In this document: in pieces, positions 34,801 through 47,305 of the stretch
Layout: every line of letters starts with the position of its first letter
How positions within the stretch are numbered: the stretch's first letter is position 1
Source: Lepisosteus oculatus
Taxonomy: Eukaryota; Chordata; Actinopteri; Semionotiformes; Lepisosteidae
Direction of reading: 5' to 3'
NCBI RefSeq assembly: GCF_040954835.1
Contig: NC_090697.1
Location: 12,826,001-12,890,000, forward strand
Length of the DNA: 64,000 bases
Translations under genes and position numbers: made by a program
The notes under the pieces: model-generated
Seen by the model: the letters and a program-made list of their open reading frames with translations, nothing else
Told to the model about the DNA's origin: nothing
The model's database searches: none

Positions 34801-36268
34801 GCTAAATTTGATTTAATCATGTCTGCTTACTTCCCTGACTTCCTCTGTGGAAACATTACATTTAAACCTGTAGTTCACTGCCCCAGAATGCTAAACTGAG
34901 TGCTTTTCTATCTCTCCTCAGAAGATCAATAGGAAATCCAATCTTTGATAGTAATATCTTCTTACCCTTTTCTAGATCTCTTTGCAGCTTTTAAAGGGGA
35001 AAACAGTATGCACATTTCAGGTCGGTTTCAGTGTAACGTAATGTGAACAAGAGAATTTTACATGTTTTTGAAGGATACAGAAATGTAATTATCTTAAATA
35101 AATGTATCAATTTTCTCTCTTCACATTAATTCTTGGGCATAATGTCAATGCAATGAAAATGCAATTTCCTTTCTTGATGAATTTCCACTTTTAGGTTAAA
35201 TTTCCTGTTATTTCCTTTCTGGCTGAGAAATTGATCATGGAATTGTAAAGGAACATCAATACAAAATATAATAAGTGTAGTCTTAAAGTATGACAGATTC
35301 TTAGGTAATTCTAATGAGCCATTTCATATTGAGGTTGTGCCATACAATGGCACCACAAGATAAAAATAAAATACTAGTAAATATTTCCAGAAGCATCCAA
35401 CCATATTATTTAAAATGTATTTTGTTCTAAAAGTCCTATTATAAATACAAAATATCTATTTTGTAGAAAACAATCATTTACAGGCAGTATTTATACTAAC
35501 ATTGTAGTATTACTATCCACTGAGATAATTACAGTATAAGATTGTTTGAGAATTCCAACTTTAATGTAACCCAGCACTAAGCTCCAAACATTTTAAGATT
35601 CCCTTTCGACATGAATCCAAGTCCATGGGAGAAACAATGGGCACAGTTCATCATTGTGTAGTTGGTGAGTCTCACTCAAACACCTTCTTGGGAGGATGAG
35701 GGGTAAGCGTTGTGACTTTTATATTTTCAAATTAATTTCCAGTTCTGCATAAGTTAAAAACAAAACCGCTCAAGACACATTGCTATTTGTTATGTCTTAA
35801 TAGTAATCTCAGGGAGAATAGCCATGGGAATGGATTGCCTTATGGATAAGGGTCTAAGTACTTTTCCAGGGCTTTATACTGTTTTACAAGTTTCAAAAGA
35901 GGCTACAACGTGACTAAAAGGCTAAGAAGAGATAAAAACTAAATTGCTGAAGACAAAAAATAAGACCTAAAAAGATCTCAAGAAAAACAAGTTAAATGTC
36001 CTTATTAAATATGTTTTTTTAAATTCATTATTACTTGTATTATTACTGTATGTTCATACACCGTGTTCTCAACTGTGCTATCTAAGTTGAGGTAATGTAG
36101 AAATGAAGTAAAGGATTGACTGGCATCATGATTCCTCCTTCATGTAGGGTGGAAGAAGCCTTCAAGAGAATTGAAGATCCTGCCTGTGCTGTGATTGATG
36201 CCGGTCCAGCGAGAGAAGAGGTTTTGAAAGAAGTGCTACTTTTAATTAACAATAAATGCCACTTGTGA
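28218..36268 (+). CDS. cmpk2: UMP-CMP kinase 2, mitochondrial (whole gene, five coding exons)
   Basis: Mitochondrial nucleoside-monophosphate kinase that phosphorylates (d)CMP and (d)UMP and is interferon-inducible (family knowledge). The coding exons are 28218-28889, 30142-30256, 30825-31026, 32057-32290 and 36148-36268. Phases agree and the total is 1344 nt, 447 aa; the human protein has 449. Seen: an Arg-rich hydrophobic N-terminus (MIPIRRVVRFLKTPF) suited to mitochondrial import; a CMPK2-specific N-terminal domain (RKFAVELGGGTYPVYFAL); P-loop GLDATGKT at about 258-265; the VIVDRYWHST catalytic segment near 326-335; and a lid region around RGGNKTKEEAELEAN. ATG 28218 has A at -3. The frame stays open upstream to an ATG at 28041, but that would place the ISRE inside the coding region, so it is unlikely. 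ATG 28287 is a later alternative. Partner of the divergent rsad2. Confidence 0.96.
29440..29520 (-). mobile_element. tRNA-like SINE head or tRNA pseudogene, cmpk2 intron 1
   Basis: On the minus strand TAGCTCAGCCGG (29512-29501) is a canonical A box and GGGTTTGAGCCC (29469-29458) a B box, 31 nt apart as in tRNA genes. The acceptor and anticodon stems do not pair, so a functional tRNA is unlikely. Confidence 0.45.
30142..30256 (+). CDS. cmpk2: cmpk2 coding exon 2 (P-loop start)
   Basis: A 115-nt exon, phase 0 to 1, after CCCTCAG. It encodes CIKIIPESKQVLEAAEQ through VIIVEGLDATG. The P-loop glycine codon is split by the intron (donor GTAAGG). Confidence 0.94.
30825..31026 (+). CDS. cmpk2: cmpk2 coding exon 3
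   Basis: A 202-nt exon, phase 1 to 2, after GATGTAG. It completes GKTT of the P-loop, then LLKSPPECLSPWR, RRAFYALGNYI and SPVIVDR. The donor is GTATGT. Confidence 0.94.
31712..32025 (+). mobile_element. SINE, second tRNA-type family, cmpk2 intron 3
   Basis: GCATGGTGGTGCTGGGGTTAG head, GTTCAACTCCTGGG B box, GGAGTTTGCATGTTCTCC body and GGAAAATGGACGGATGAA tail. It ends about 30 bp before the exon 4 acceptor. Confidence 0.65.
32057..32290 (+). CDS. cmpk2: cmpk2 coding exon 4
   Basis: A 234-nt exon, phase 2 to 2, encoding RYWHSTAAYAIATEVSG, the WPSDLLKPDLVVLLTVSP strand and the lid. It is clearly GC-richer than the flanking introns. A SINE ends about 35 bp before its acceptor (CTGCAG). The donor is GTGGGT. 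Confidence 0.93.
32636..32912 (+). mobile_element. 5'-truncated SINE of the 5S family in cmpk2 intron 4
   Basis: Only the 3' half is present: CGGGCCAAATTTCCTTCTGG through CATCCAGGTGGGGGCTAC and GTGTCCAGAAAAGCACTATA. Five-prime truncation fits LINE-mediated insertion. Confidence 0.6.
33095..33368 (+). mobile_element. tRNA-derived SINE in cmpk2 intron 4
   Basis: The best-preserved copy: GGAGCGGTGGCACTGTGGCT head, a mutated B box (TTTTCAAATCCC), the shared body, and tail CCAATAAAGTGATCTC. Confidence 0.7.
33540..33765 (-). mobile_element. degraded SINE of the second family
   Basis: Reversed fragment with CTCCAGTCCAGAATAAAACC and ACATGGGCAGAACGTGCG, corresponding to the reverse complement of the B-box and TTTGCATGTTCTCC region. 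Confidence 0.35.
36148..36268 (+). CDS. cmpk2: cmpk2 coding exon 5 with stop
   Basis: The last exon, after CATGTAG: VEEAFKRIEDPACAVIDAG to KCHL and TGA at 36266-36268. It matches the CMPK2 C-terminal helix (RQKVE then VIDA and EEVLKEVL). Candidate poly(A) signals AATAAA occur near 37031 and 37288. Confidence 0.94.
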
Positions 36269-37329
36269 AGATGTGGTCTCCACCGGAAGAAGCCTTCTAC
36301 TTCTAGAAACCTGAATGTTTAAGTAGCACTAGATGGCACTGAAGTGTTGGTAATCGGCATTAGAAGCCTGCGTTCAAAAACATAAGCTCAAGACTATGGA
36401 ATTTACAAAAAAGCACAAAACCAGAATACAGAACTCTTCAAACTCAAAGATATTTTGTCACATTGTACATGTTGAATATATATATACATACCGTATATAC
36501 ATCTATGATAATTGAGTATTGTAAAGCCCCTTTTTTCCTGTTATTTCCTTTCTGGCTAAAAACTGCATGGACATCATGCATATCTATTTCTGTTTTTACC
36601 TTTATTTGGTTAATGAAATGAATCAATCGGTAGTTTCTTAAATGAAATCAGAACACTTGCCTGGTCATTGTGAGGCACAGTGAATTATGTCCAGAACCTG
36701 TTACAATGAGAAAATATTTCAAAAGGAAAGGTGGTCCACTGCACCTCACTGTTAATGCAAGACAAGATAGGAAACAAAATGTACTTACAGTGAGAAGAAT
36801 GCAGCTGGCTTACACTGCAAAATTAAATCATCATATAAAATCAGTCACACACAGTTCTTTAACTTTGAATTTTGTTAGATTTGAAAACTAATTAACAAGC
36901 TTGAAGTGTTCGCTCTGTTTATCCATTTGATTTCTTTCCATATGAACACCATTCTTTCCATTTGTCAACTGAGACATCTGTCCTGTGTAGATAACAAGTT
37001 GTCATTATTTTAAAAAACAGTTCTCTTACAGCAATAAAAAGATGTTAATTAACTTCAGCTTAAGGTTTTGCCATTGGTACAAGTTTTTCATACTAAAGTA
37101 TGTGTGTCTAATATAAACATCTGCTGTCATTTAAAGCGAAGAAGACACAGAGCCATTTTTTACAAATGTTTTAAGTAGTTCTACAATGTTCTTCTTGTGC
37201 ACGTGTGGGCAGAGGGTGTGGGAATTGTATTTAATAACTTGTGATAGGATGCTGTTCTTACTGTATATATATATAGCATATAAAAAAATAAACTACCTAA
37301 ATTTATTCATACGTTACTGCAACCTGATG

Positions 37330-37590
37330 CCTGTCTTAAGAGCACAGGGTGCAAGCTGGGATTGAAAGCACATGGCTGTTCTTACCCTGGACAGAAATCC
37401 AGTTCATTGAGGGTCCACAGAGTAAATGAAAATGTATAACAGCCTGTGGAACCTAGCCAGTATATCTTTCAATGTGGAAAGAAGCCAGAACATGTAGAGA
37501 AAAGCTGTACAAACACCAGGAGAGAACATGCAAACTCTACACCGAAGGTTTTGCAGTCCAGAATCAAGCCCAGGAGCTAAGAAGTATTGA
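37330..37590 (-). mobile_element. degraded SINE of the second family
   Basis: GAGAGAACATGCAAACTCTA with AATCAAGCCCAGGAGCTA, a reversed copy in the region downstream of cmpk2. Confidence 0.45.
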
Positions 37591-39421
37591 AGCACAGTAC
37601 TGTCTAATGCAAATGCATAATACAGATTTTTGTCTTGTGCCTTGGGATATGTTTTGTTAAGTCAGTTAAATTATTTTCTGCACTATAATAAAACATCTGA
37701 GTTTCAGTCCCTAACTCTCCAGGCTTAAAGTGATTAGAGCAAATAGGCTCTGTGTTTAGAAGATTTATTAGTTAAACGGTTAGTATGGCTTGAAAAATAG
37801 ACATGAGACAAAATGATTTACCTTAGACCAGTCTTTTACGAACATTCATGATGAGAGTAACTGCCATTAGTAGATGTAATTTACATGACAATTAATGGGA
37901 TATAGCTTATGTTGTTATATCATTACATGCATGCAGAGTGGAAATTTAATTTATGTGCAACATAATAGAGAAGCAAGCTTTATCAGTGTTTCCATATTAA
38001 ATACCTCTGCATTGTTTTACACAACAGGAATGTCCCTAAAATACAATGCAGGATTTTTTATTACATGCAACCTGAATATTCATATTGTTTCTTTGCATCT
38101 CTCAACAAAATTGTACTCATGGAAGTGGAAAAACTATTTAATATCTGGGTATTGAAGAGAACGAAGTAGTGAAGCCAAGTATAAGCATGGCAGCATGATC
38201 ATGACATCTGTTTTTGACCCAAACTTTTAGGGATTTTGGTAAAATGTTTTCTGGGATGCTGGCTGCGACTGCACAACTGTTGTCTCAAACAATAAAGAAG
38301 AAATACAACAGACCACAATAAATTTGATGTTGCATGAATTCTTACTTTATTGTTTTCTTAACTATCTCATTTTTTTAAGAAACTTGAAAATCAAAAACAT
38401 ATTTACAGAAAGTGAAAGACATTGTGGTTCTTGACATTTTTATGGCTTGTACTAATAAGTAACCTTTATGCTCCACTTGTCTTCTTATTCACCTGAAGTT
38501 ACACATATCAGTCAACTCTCAATGTCTTGATTGGAATTTCCAACTATGCTGTGGCTACATATATTGCATCTGAATATAAGGGAAAAAGTGAAAAATGTTG
38601 CAGTATGGCACTAAATGCATACAACTTCCCTATGGAAATCAAAAATAGTGCTGAGACCTGGAGCAAGTAGGCAAGTGCAATGCAGGTGAAAGTGCTGGGG
38701 CATAAAGGCCCAGCAGTGATTCAGAAATGCAGAATAAGCTATATAATTGAAATACTTGACACTGATCATTTTAATGCAAAGGCAGGTATGAAAAGTGCAC
38801 AAACAATATTGTATGATTTGACCTTATAAATGAGCAACAATGTACATTGCTATCTAAATGTGGGTAAGAAATCTGAATGTTGTATGCCTTTAATAAGTAT
38901 ATAAGTGAAATACAATTGATTTCTGAAGAATGGCTGAGTGACATGGCCATTATAGCTTTATTGATTTTTATTTTCATGGCTCCATCAATGCTTCATGATT
39001 GCCCTCTTGTGGTATTGTTTGGGTCACAAAAAGGTGCAATGTGGAAATCAAGGGCAATCAATTTCTTCAATTTAATTGATACATATAAAGCAATTAAATT
39101 CTCCAGTCGTAGAAAGATTGTCTTGTTGTTAAAAATGTGAGATGAAACTCTTTATGCACACAACATATAGCACAAATTAAAGACTGTCATCCAGGACAAG
39201 AATTTGAGGATTTTTCTAAGTAACCTTGTAAATTGTAACATTGTAACTGACCTTGAATATTCTTTGAGAATCCTTTACATTATTCATTTCATTTCTGAAA
39301 TGTTGGCTCAAGATAATTACGTGTTCCTTGGTAGTGTAACAATGAAGAGTTTCTTTATTGTCTTCATTGTCTCATGTTATTTATAAACTTAAACTCATTA
39401 CAAATATTCCTGAGCTGTAGA

Positions 39422-39757
39422 GCAGGCGTCTCCAGCTGTGATCCTGGCAAGTCCCAATCCAGCTGGTTATATGGACCACCCAATCAGCAAGATTTCTGAA
39501 GACTAATTAAAGACCTGGAACAATCCCATCATGATCAATTAAGCAGATGATTTGTTAAATAAACGTTTTTTGGAGATTCCTTAGGACTAAAAGAAAAGTA
39601 ATCTTCAACCCTGAAGGACAAGAGTTCTCTGAGCTGAACAGATTGCTTGCTTCATTCATCAATAGCTTATACTGTAGTTGTTGTCAATCTTTAAATACAG
39701 AAGACCTATAAACTAAGTGGAATGGGGCTCTCCAGGGTCAGGTCTGGAAACTCCTGC
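39422..39757. mobile_element. MITE-like element with about 30-bp inverted ends
   Basis: The left end GCAGGCGTCTCCAGCTGTGA and the reverse complement of the right end GCAGGAGTTTCCAGACCTGA agree over about 30 bp with few mismatches. The 336-bp interior has no ORF. The class cannot be set without target-site data. Confidence 0.5.
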
Positions 39758-41059
39758 TTTTCAGTGACTAGAGGCTGCTGTCTAGCTAATCTGGTGAAGA
39801 TACAGGACTGCCAGGATGATTCCAATAGCCTCTGGGCCACTGATATGATGCCAAGCTTTAACATTTGCCGACTGTTCCTGAAAGTTCCTATATTGGCTCT
39901 AAATTGGACCAAAACTCACCAGGGACCAAACTGGATAAAAGCCAAAGGATTCCATAACTTATTCCTGTAAGGCTCTAGCTACACATTGTCCTCAGTGTGT
40001 TGTGTATGTATAGCTTCTCCTGTTCCATTGCAAGACAAAGAGTAGTCGGCTCAATGATTTTATATCTAGGGAGATTTTTTTTTGCTTCCTCTAGATCAGT
40101 GTGGGATTTCAGCTGCTGAATTACAATTGGGTATTCCAAACAAGGGGATTAGTGGAGATGGTGAGTGGAACAATTTATTGCTTACTGAGCAAAATGCTTT
40201 CTTTTCTTGACTGCAGACTCCTACAAACAACATTTTTTTTTCTCCAAATGGTCATCCATAGAAAACCACTTCCAAAAAACACTGTACCTGGGCACACATG
40301 TTTTGAATGACAGTAGTTTTAGTATCAGAGTGCTGACTGGGAGTGACATAGGGTCATTTTATCTGCCTGAGTGCTGTGGTTGAAATAGTATACTCATGAC
40401 TAATTGTCGCCTTACCTAAAACCGCTACTTAGGCTCTTTTGTTTCTGTTTAAGACAAGATACCACTAACCTGATAGTAGTTGCAATACACTGAAGAATCA
40501 AAGTTTGATTATTTAATGCTGATTAATTTATGGGTGATATACTGTATTTTTGGTTGTGGAAGAAATGCAGTTCTCTTTGTCAGTTTGTGCACTTCTAATT
40601 GAAAGACTTATTTTTGTATTTGTGTCGTGTTTTGTAGGTTTTCTAGTTAAACAAGTATAGCCTCGACAGTTTTTTTCCAAACATTTACGTGCTTTATGCC
40701 TATGACTATCCTTTTCAATAAAAAAGTTAAGAATGGAGGATGATATGACAGATCGAAAGATTAAGATGTGTAGACTATAAAGTGCAGAAAAATTAAGGAG
40801 CAATGGGGTATGGCAAATACCTCTACTATTGGCACTGTTGCTGTATTTCTATTTTTCATTGCTATTAGGACTAATACAGTATATACCTAATTATACAGTG
40901 TTTGTAGACATACTGTACAGTATTGAAGGAATGTTATACATTTTAGAAAGCTAACAAACTGCTTATCTTTTACCTCCCTAAATGCTTAAAACCCTGGCAA
41001 GTGTAAACATACCAGGGGGCATCAATACTGAAGGTCAGTGGAAAAGTACAGCTCATGTC

Positions 41060-41353
41060 TTAAATATACTAAAAAGGGAAGTCGAATGTCTTGTTTTGCG
41101 AATGTAAGCAATAACGAACGTCTTAGTAAGGAGTTGTTTTCCGCTACCCAAGCTTGACTAAGAAACTAATGGTTCGTTTTAGGGATTAGGTGATCTATGT
41201 TAAAGGTAGGAAGTTTGTTACTGTGTATAAAAAGCGCTGAGCAACGCCTATCGGAGAGACTAGCTTTTGCAAGCTGATCTCACATACTGGATGCATACTG
41301 TATACTGTATGCGAATAAACAGCTCTTCTTTCACCAGCACCCGGACCCTGACA
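41060..41353 (+). mobile_element. solo-LTR-like segment
   Basis: TATAAAAA at 41225-41232, AATAAA at 41314-41319 and a ...TGACA end are spaced like U3-R-U5 of a retroviral-type LTR. No gag or pol lies nearby. The left border and target duplication were not found, so the start is approximate. Confidence 0.35.
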
Positions 41354-41984
41354 TTTTAATGTTTCTTCAGTATAGATACAGTAAATATGAATGATAGGTC
41401 TGATTATTAATTAGCTCTTCATAGTTACAAGACTTAGGGGATGGAACTGTATTACAATTTCTTCCTGCCATTATGCACATGTGGAAGTCAATAAAAATGT
41501 ATTTGCACAAGAAGTTTGCGGAACAAGAGGTCATTAATATTCATACCCTTATTTGCAATGTACTGTGTACTCTATATTCCCACTCTAACCTTGTATGACA
41601 TCCCTTCTTATATGTAAATAGTATTTCTACTTTATTGTTAATTTACAAAAAAACTTTTATTTCTGTTTCTATTTTTTCATGTATTTCACTGCATTATCTT
41701 TACAGTTGGGCAATTCATTATGTTGGAGGATAAATGCAAATGCTCTTCATTAAGGGGTTAAATAATGATTGAATAATTTAATTTAAAATCCAATGTCCAC
41801 ATACTGTATCTTATTTTTTTTCAGTACTCCGTTGTTTGGTAGGATTAATTGTACCAGTCTGACAAACTGTGTAACTGGTCACACAACAAGCCAACAACCA
41901 CAATTTATTCATATACAGTATGTATTTTTTAGAAAATAAATGCTTTACAGGATTAAAATGATATTTGTAGGGGATGATCTTTGT

Positions 41985-42202
41985 AGGGGTGTAACCCCGG
42001 CGTCCTGGCCAAATTTCCCCCTGGCCCTTACCAGTCATGGCCTCCTAATGATTCCCATCTCTGAACTGGCTTCATCACTCTGTTCTCCTCCCCACTGAGA
42101 GCTGGTGTGTGGTGAGCGTACTGGTGCACTATGGCTGCCGTCACATCATCCAGGTGGGGCCGCACACTGGTGGTGGTGGAGGGGAGTCCCCATTACCTAA
42201 AC
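41985..42202 (+). mobile_element. 5'-truncated SINE of the 5S family
   Basis: GGCGTCCTGGCCAAATTTCC to GGGGAGTCCCCATTACCT. It leads directly into a long ATT microsatellite that probably grew from the element's tail. Confidence 0.6.
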
Positions 42203-42203
42203 A

Positions 42204-42274
<71 letters not shown>
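42203..42274 (+). repeat. ATT microsatellite (about 24 units)
   Basis: An uninterrupted ATT run directly after a truncated SINE. It yields artefactual poly-Leu and poly-Tyr reading frames. Confidence 0.9.
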
Positions 42275-42275
<1 letters not shown>

Positions 42276-42289
42276 TTCAACTATGCTTC

Positions 42290-45200
42290 TTCAAAACTCA
42301 CCAGAAGACACTTGCTCCTACTGTGTAAGTGTACTTCTCTACACTTGCCAGTTCATTTTACTGCATATGCTTATAATACGTTGGTATTATGCTTCATTAA
42401 CTTTCTATCAAGCCTGAAAATGTTTAGAACTTTCACAAATTGTCCAAAGAGGGTTTTTTCCCCCAGACTCCCAATATTGTTTCACAGTTCATGGAACAAT
42501 TACATGTGGTTTTGGAAGAACTTAGTTTTATTTTTTATGTGCCCCTGTGAGATATAAGGAGTAAACTAAACTATTAAAAAAGTCAGCCTTCAATTAGTTC
42601 ATTTCATAGGAAATGCAGTTAACACACTGCATTTTCATTTGCTCCATTAGAACCCACATGAAAATGAGCACACCATTATGAATGTCTTTATTTTAAGAAA
42701 CAGTTGTAATGTGCAGATATAATTGAGAAAGACCTAAGTTATTTTGTCTGAAACAGCTTGAAAACATTTTAAAATATATGCTATTTTCTGACTTCCATTA
42801 GTCTGGGAGTGGTTTGCTTGAATCACTTACCTTGGGGATGAAATGCTCCTGTGTTCTCATTTCCTCTGCAGCTATTTTATGAACAAGCCCCTATTAGCTG
42901 CACATATGCCAATTTGTAGCAGTTATACATTCTTCTTTTTTATTGCCATGGTGTGGCTTTTTTCCCATGCTGAAGTTTAGATACATAATGAATGTATAGC
43001 AACAATTTCGGGAGAGAATCAGATGAGCCTTTATTTTCTGGTTCTGCTTTTGGATGGGATTGGAAAAGGCACAGAGGGTCTCCCTAGTGGATTACAGTAA
43101 GGCTAAACAGAGATATGCTTAATATTTAAACATGCTGTGAGATCTCATTATAAATTTGAACCAGATTGGACCTCCTCAGGCCCAAGCTCACTTATCATGC
43201 TTGGCTGCAAACTAGTCATAACTCAGCTGAAAGTGACACACCACTTATTGTCTATTGCCTCTTAAAGTAATGCAGAGAGTGCAATAAATCATGATTTTCT
43301 GTCGAATAAGGCAGAAATTCAACTAAAATTGCCATTTTTGGAACTAATTGAGTTTCAACTGAGATCTGACAGCAGAAAGGAAATTATGATTTGACAATTG
43401 GTTGCCATTCTCCATCAACAAAACAATTTATAAAAATAATATAAATAAAAACAACAAAAAGCAATTCATTCTAGTTTTTCTGTTGCAGAAATCTAAGAAT
43501 AATTTTTAATAATTTTCTAGATGGAAAAAACATTGTAAGTATAAAGATTTTCATATGTTTCATATGTTGGTTGTTTAGTGCAAAATTGAATTTTCACTAT
43601 CAGTATATTAGCATTTCTTTGTGTAAAGCATTGTTGTCTTTGAAATAGGAGGTAGACTTCAGCTTCATATATTCCCCAAACTGGAAGATTTCTACCTCTT
43701 TTTGAAACCTTTCTTATAAATAAAAATGATTTGAATTTTAGCCCAGAAGCTTATTGCATCAGGCCCAATAAATCCTGCCCCTGTTTTACTTTCATCAGAT
43801 AAACATATTCTCTGTGGGTCAAAAAGGAAAGTGATTATTTGTCACATTAAATGCCAAATACTTCTTGTGACACATATACAGTAATAATCAATATGCAGAA
43901 TTCATGCCATTATTTTCTTACTTCCTGTTTTTGTCACAAAGTATTAAACCAGAAAAAGCGTAAGGTTTGTGAGATGTTAGATCCTAGTTCCTTATCCAAC
44001 CTAAGCCCCATGAATCCCTCTGCATCTTTTTAGACAACTCACCATGTGGCTTTCTAGTTTCACAAAATATAAGATATACAGTATATCTAATTTGCATTCA
44101 TCTCACTGCTATCCCAGAAACACTGTGTTCATGGCAGTTCATCTAGTAATCACCCATCTCCCTAGGCAGAAACTAACTAGACATAGGGCTTTAAGCAAAC
44201 TTTTCCAGATTTTTCTCAACAAAAAACTACAGTTTTTTGTTGGACAGATACCTAGTGCTATTTTTTTGTGAAACTGTAAATCACACCCTTTTCCAGTTTG
44301 TACGTTTTTTTGCCATAACCTGGTCAGAATCCCCGTTTCGACCCGAGAGAGTCTCTTTAGGGTGATCGTATTAGGTTTGTGTGCATGTAAAACCAACAAA
44401 TTGCCAATTATTTAAAATTGTATGATGAGAAGAACTGGTGAAGAACATGTCCTAATTGTGCAAACATTTCTATTGAGAAAAGATCATTCTGATAATTCTG
44501 CTTTTACTAGCACATCTTACACTAACGTTTTAAAAGTAAGTCTGTGTTCAGTGACTGACATCAGTGAAGAAGGGACCTAAAGGATTAGTGCAGACAATAA
44601 TTTTCATAACCCTGCATCACATCAACCTACTTCACAGTTAAAGAGAGGGATATGAAGGAAATGAAGGAAAAGGCATTTTGATTGCTTAAATTAGTAGTTC
44701 TTTCCATTCCAATCCCAGCTATCCACAAGACTTCCTTGTTACGTCTGTGATTATAAAACTGGCCTACTATTTACATGTCTTCAGAGATTTATGATACACA
44801 GTATATTACATATATCATAACTGTACAGTATATAACTAATTGATGTATGCTTACCTACAGAAGTACCCAAAAAAACAAGAGCACCATTTCACAAGTGTCA
44901 TGGGTGTAAATCTAAATCACAACAGAAATAATAATGAATTAAAAATGTGTCTATTATGTTAGATCATTTATGTAATTTAACATAAGATTTAAATTGTTTT
45001 ACTTTCTAGAAGTCTTAGGATGGAGACCATTACAAACTGAAACTGAGCAGACTGTGTGAATTATCATTCAAGGATTCAAGGGAGAACAGATTTATGACTT
45101 GAGTTATTGTAGCAGTGAAACATGCAGGAGCCATAATTTGGAAATAGTGCTATATTGCCTTTCATTAATAGCCTGGGAGAGTGCAGATTTCAAACCTTCT

Positions 45201-46160
45201 GTCGTGCTTTATTTACAATACATTAACTCCCATACAGCCCCAGATATGTCTGTAATTAAGATGTATTGAAAAGCAAAAACCAGACTAACAATATGACAAA
45301 TGATAGCTGTTACTCCCAATTGCTAATTTTGGAGAAGACCTTCCTTTAGTGCATTAAGGGGCTTTGTTTCCCTGGTTTATGGTGTTTTATTTTCTCTTTT
45401 AAAACCTGTGACACACACTAATGATTTCTCATGAAATACAATGGTATTCACTTGTGAATACAGACAAGTATGATAAAAGCAGCAAGTCCAAAACAAGTTC
45501 TTAGGATTGCATGGATTAGAGGTATTCTCAGACCACCTTTAAATGCAATGCACTAGTCCAGCATCTAAACAAACAACTTAGTCTAATTACTAATCAAGAA
45601 AACAAATTGTTCTACATGACTGTAAACTGGTGTATCATTTTACTGTTTTTAAGTCTCGTCAATGACCCCAGACATCAAATGTGGAAATACCACAAATGGA
45701 AAGTACAGAAGTATGGTAAGCCAGGTTTTGCCAGATTGTTTTTTGGAACTTGGCAATTATTTCTGATAACTCAGCTTCCATTACATCACAAAGGTGCTTT
45801 TAGTTTGGTGAAAGGAGAGACATTCATGCTCTGGTAATCATGGCTTGAAAATAACAGGACATTCATAGTCCAGCCCACCGATATTACCAGTCGCTTGAAG
45901 CGAAAACTGTCAACCCAAAATTGACAGAGATCTGATCAACCTCATGTAATGACCTAGGAGGGATAAAATGAGTGATCACTAAAGGTCAGCAGCAACTCAC
46001 CCAATTGATTATTACAGAATACCCCAAATCAATTATATGACCAGATGACTGAGCTGCTGGTTTCAGTGCAAGTGCACCAACTGTGGTAATATCAGGACTC
46101 AAAGTTGCTTTTGAACCATCCTGTCAGAAACTTGTTGTCAAATGACAAAGTGATCTTCAC
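42290..46160. other. nothing recognised
   Basis: About 3.9 kb of AT-rich sequence without coding signal or identifiable repeat on either strand. Confidence 0.45.
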
Positions 46161-46166
46161 CTGCTT

Positions 46167-46255
46167 TGGAACAAGTAATAGGTTGATTCCATACTGAAAA
46201 GAGAAGAAAGAAAACACAACGTTTTGGTCGTGGAGCTTTCTTCTGGTGCTTTGTT
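46167..46255 (-). mobile_element. fold-back element, half copy
   Basis: GGAACAAGTAATAGGTTGAT through AACACAACGTTTTGGTCGTG matches one arm only. The hammerhead core is mutated (CCAGAAGA, ACCAAAAC). Confidence 0.5.
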
Positions 46256-46889
46256 TGGTTTGTCCCACTAAGTATAGTCTGCCCTCCATGTCCTCCACAC
46301 ACCTCTTTCAGATGCACAGCATCTCCCAGACAAACTGACAGTCCAAAGCCCAGGTAAATGTAGAAGTTTGGGGGCTTCTTGTAATACCTTAGCTGAAGTA
46401 GACGTGTGTCTATGCTGTAAAAATTACAGCACTGTGACTTTGCAAATTCTGACAGACAAGTCATTTACCCCCAGAGTAAAATTATACTATAGGTATGATG
46501 CAATAAATTCATGTTTGGTTATCAATTCTGCCACTAGATAAGAAAGAGATAATAAATAATGCAGCCTCTAGAATTCATTTGGGGTGCCTCGCAATAAAAG
46601 TCAGATATATATTATTACAATCTTGTTATGTACAAGGAGTGAGTCAAGTAGAAATTGCATCTTGACTTAAAATAACTGAGTTGGTACCCAGCAAGTACAG
46701 TCATTTTCAACAACACAAACTCAGGACTATCTTAAAAAATAAGGACAAATTCAAATGAAGTCCCATAGTGTAGTGTTTATGTTAATTATAAAAATCATAG
46801 TCTCGTTTGTGAACAATGCCATGGTGTATTTTATTACAGTCATCTCTTTTGATGTTTAACTCTTCCTATTCAAAGCAAAATCTAAACTA

Positions 46890-47305
46890 TTCCTCTCTTA
46901 GACTGTTAGGAAATTGTAGTGAGGACCCTATGCAGAAAACCAGGGCAATCTCCAGAGACGTAGTCGATATAACAATCCGAGGTCCGAAAGCCGAAGGTAA
47001 ACAAGCCGGTGCAAAAGTACAAAAAACAGAAGCGGAGCTGTAAGCAGTGAGGAAGCCGAGAGTCGAAACAAGAACAAGAACCAAAGTACCAAAAACAAAA
47101 CCAGCAGATGTATTCGGAGAACAAACCAGGGCCAGGAAGCCAAAAACCAAGTAGTATGTATGTAGCAAAAATCAAAATCCCTACTACTGAGCATAGGGGA
47201 GTGTGAAGCAGTATTAAATACGCTGGGGTAAATGGGCTAATTGGGAACCGTGCCGGAATGCGAGGTGGAATGAAGAGTCCTCCAGGGGTTTGGTGTAACA
47301 TAGAC
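46890..47305. repeat. unclassified interspersed repeat-like segment
   Basis: Purine-rich plus strand with repeated short blocks (AACAAGAACAAGAACC, ACCAAAAACAAAACCAG, GAAGCCGAGAG) and more CpG than its surroundings. Long spurious ORFs open on the minus strand only because of this composition. It resembles non-autonomous transposon sequence, but I cannot name it. Confidence 0.3.

Larger units (their letters stand above)
36269..41050. other. cmpk2 3' flank; no gene recognised
   Basis: Begins with the cmpk2 3' UTR. AT-rich, with one degraded SINE and the 39.4-kb TIR element. Frames here are under 100 codons and show no domain. Confidence 0.45.

Noticed and set aside
42109..42417. Frames with poly-Leu or poly-Tyr runs
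   Set aside because: Translation of the ATT microsatellite.
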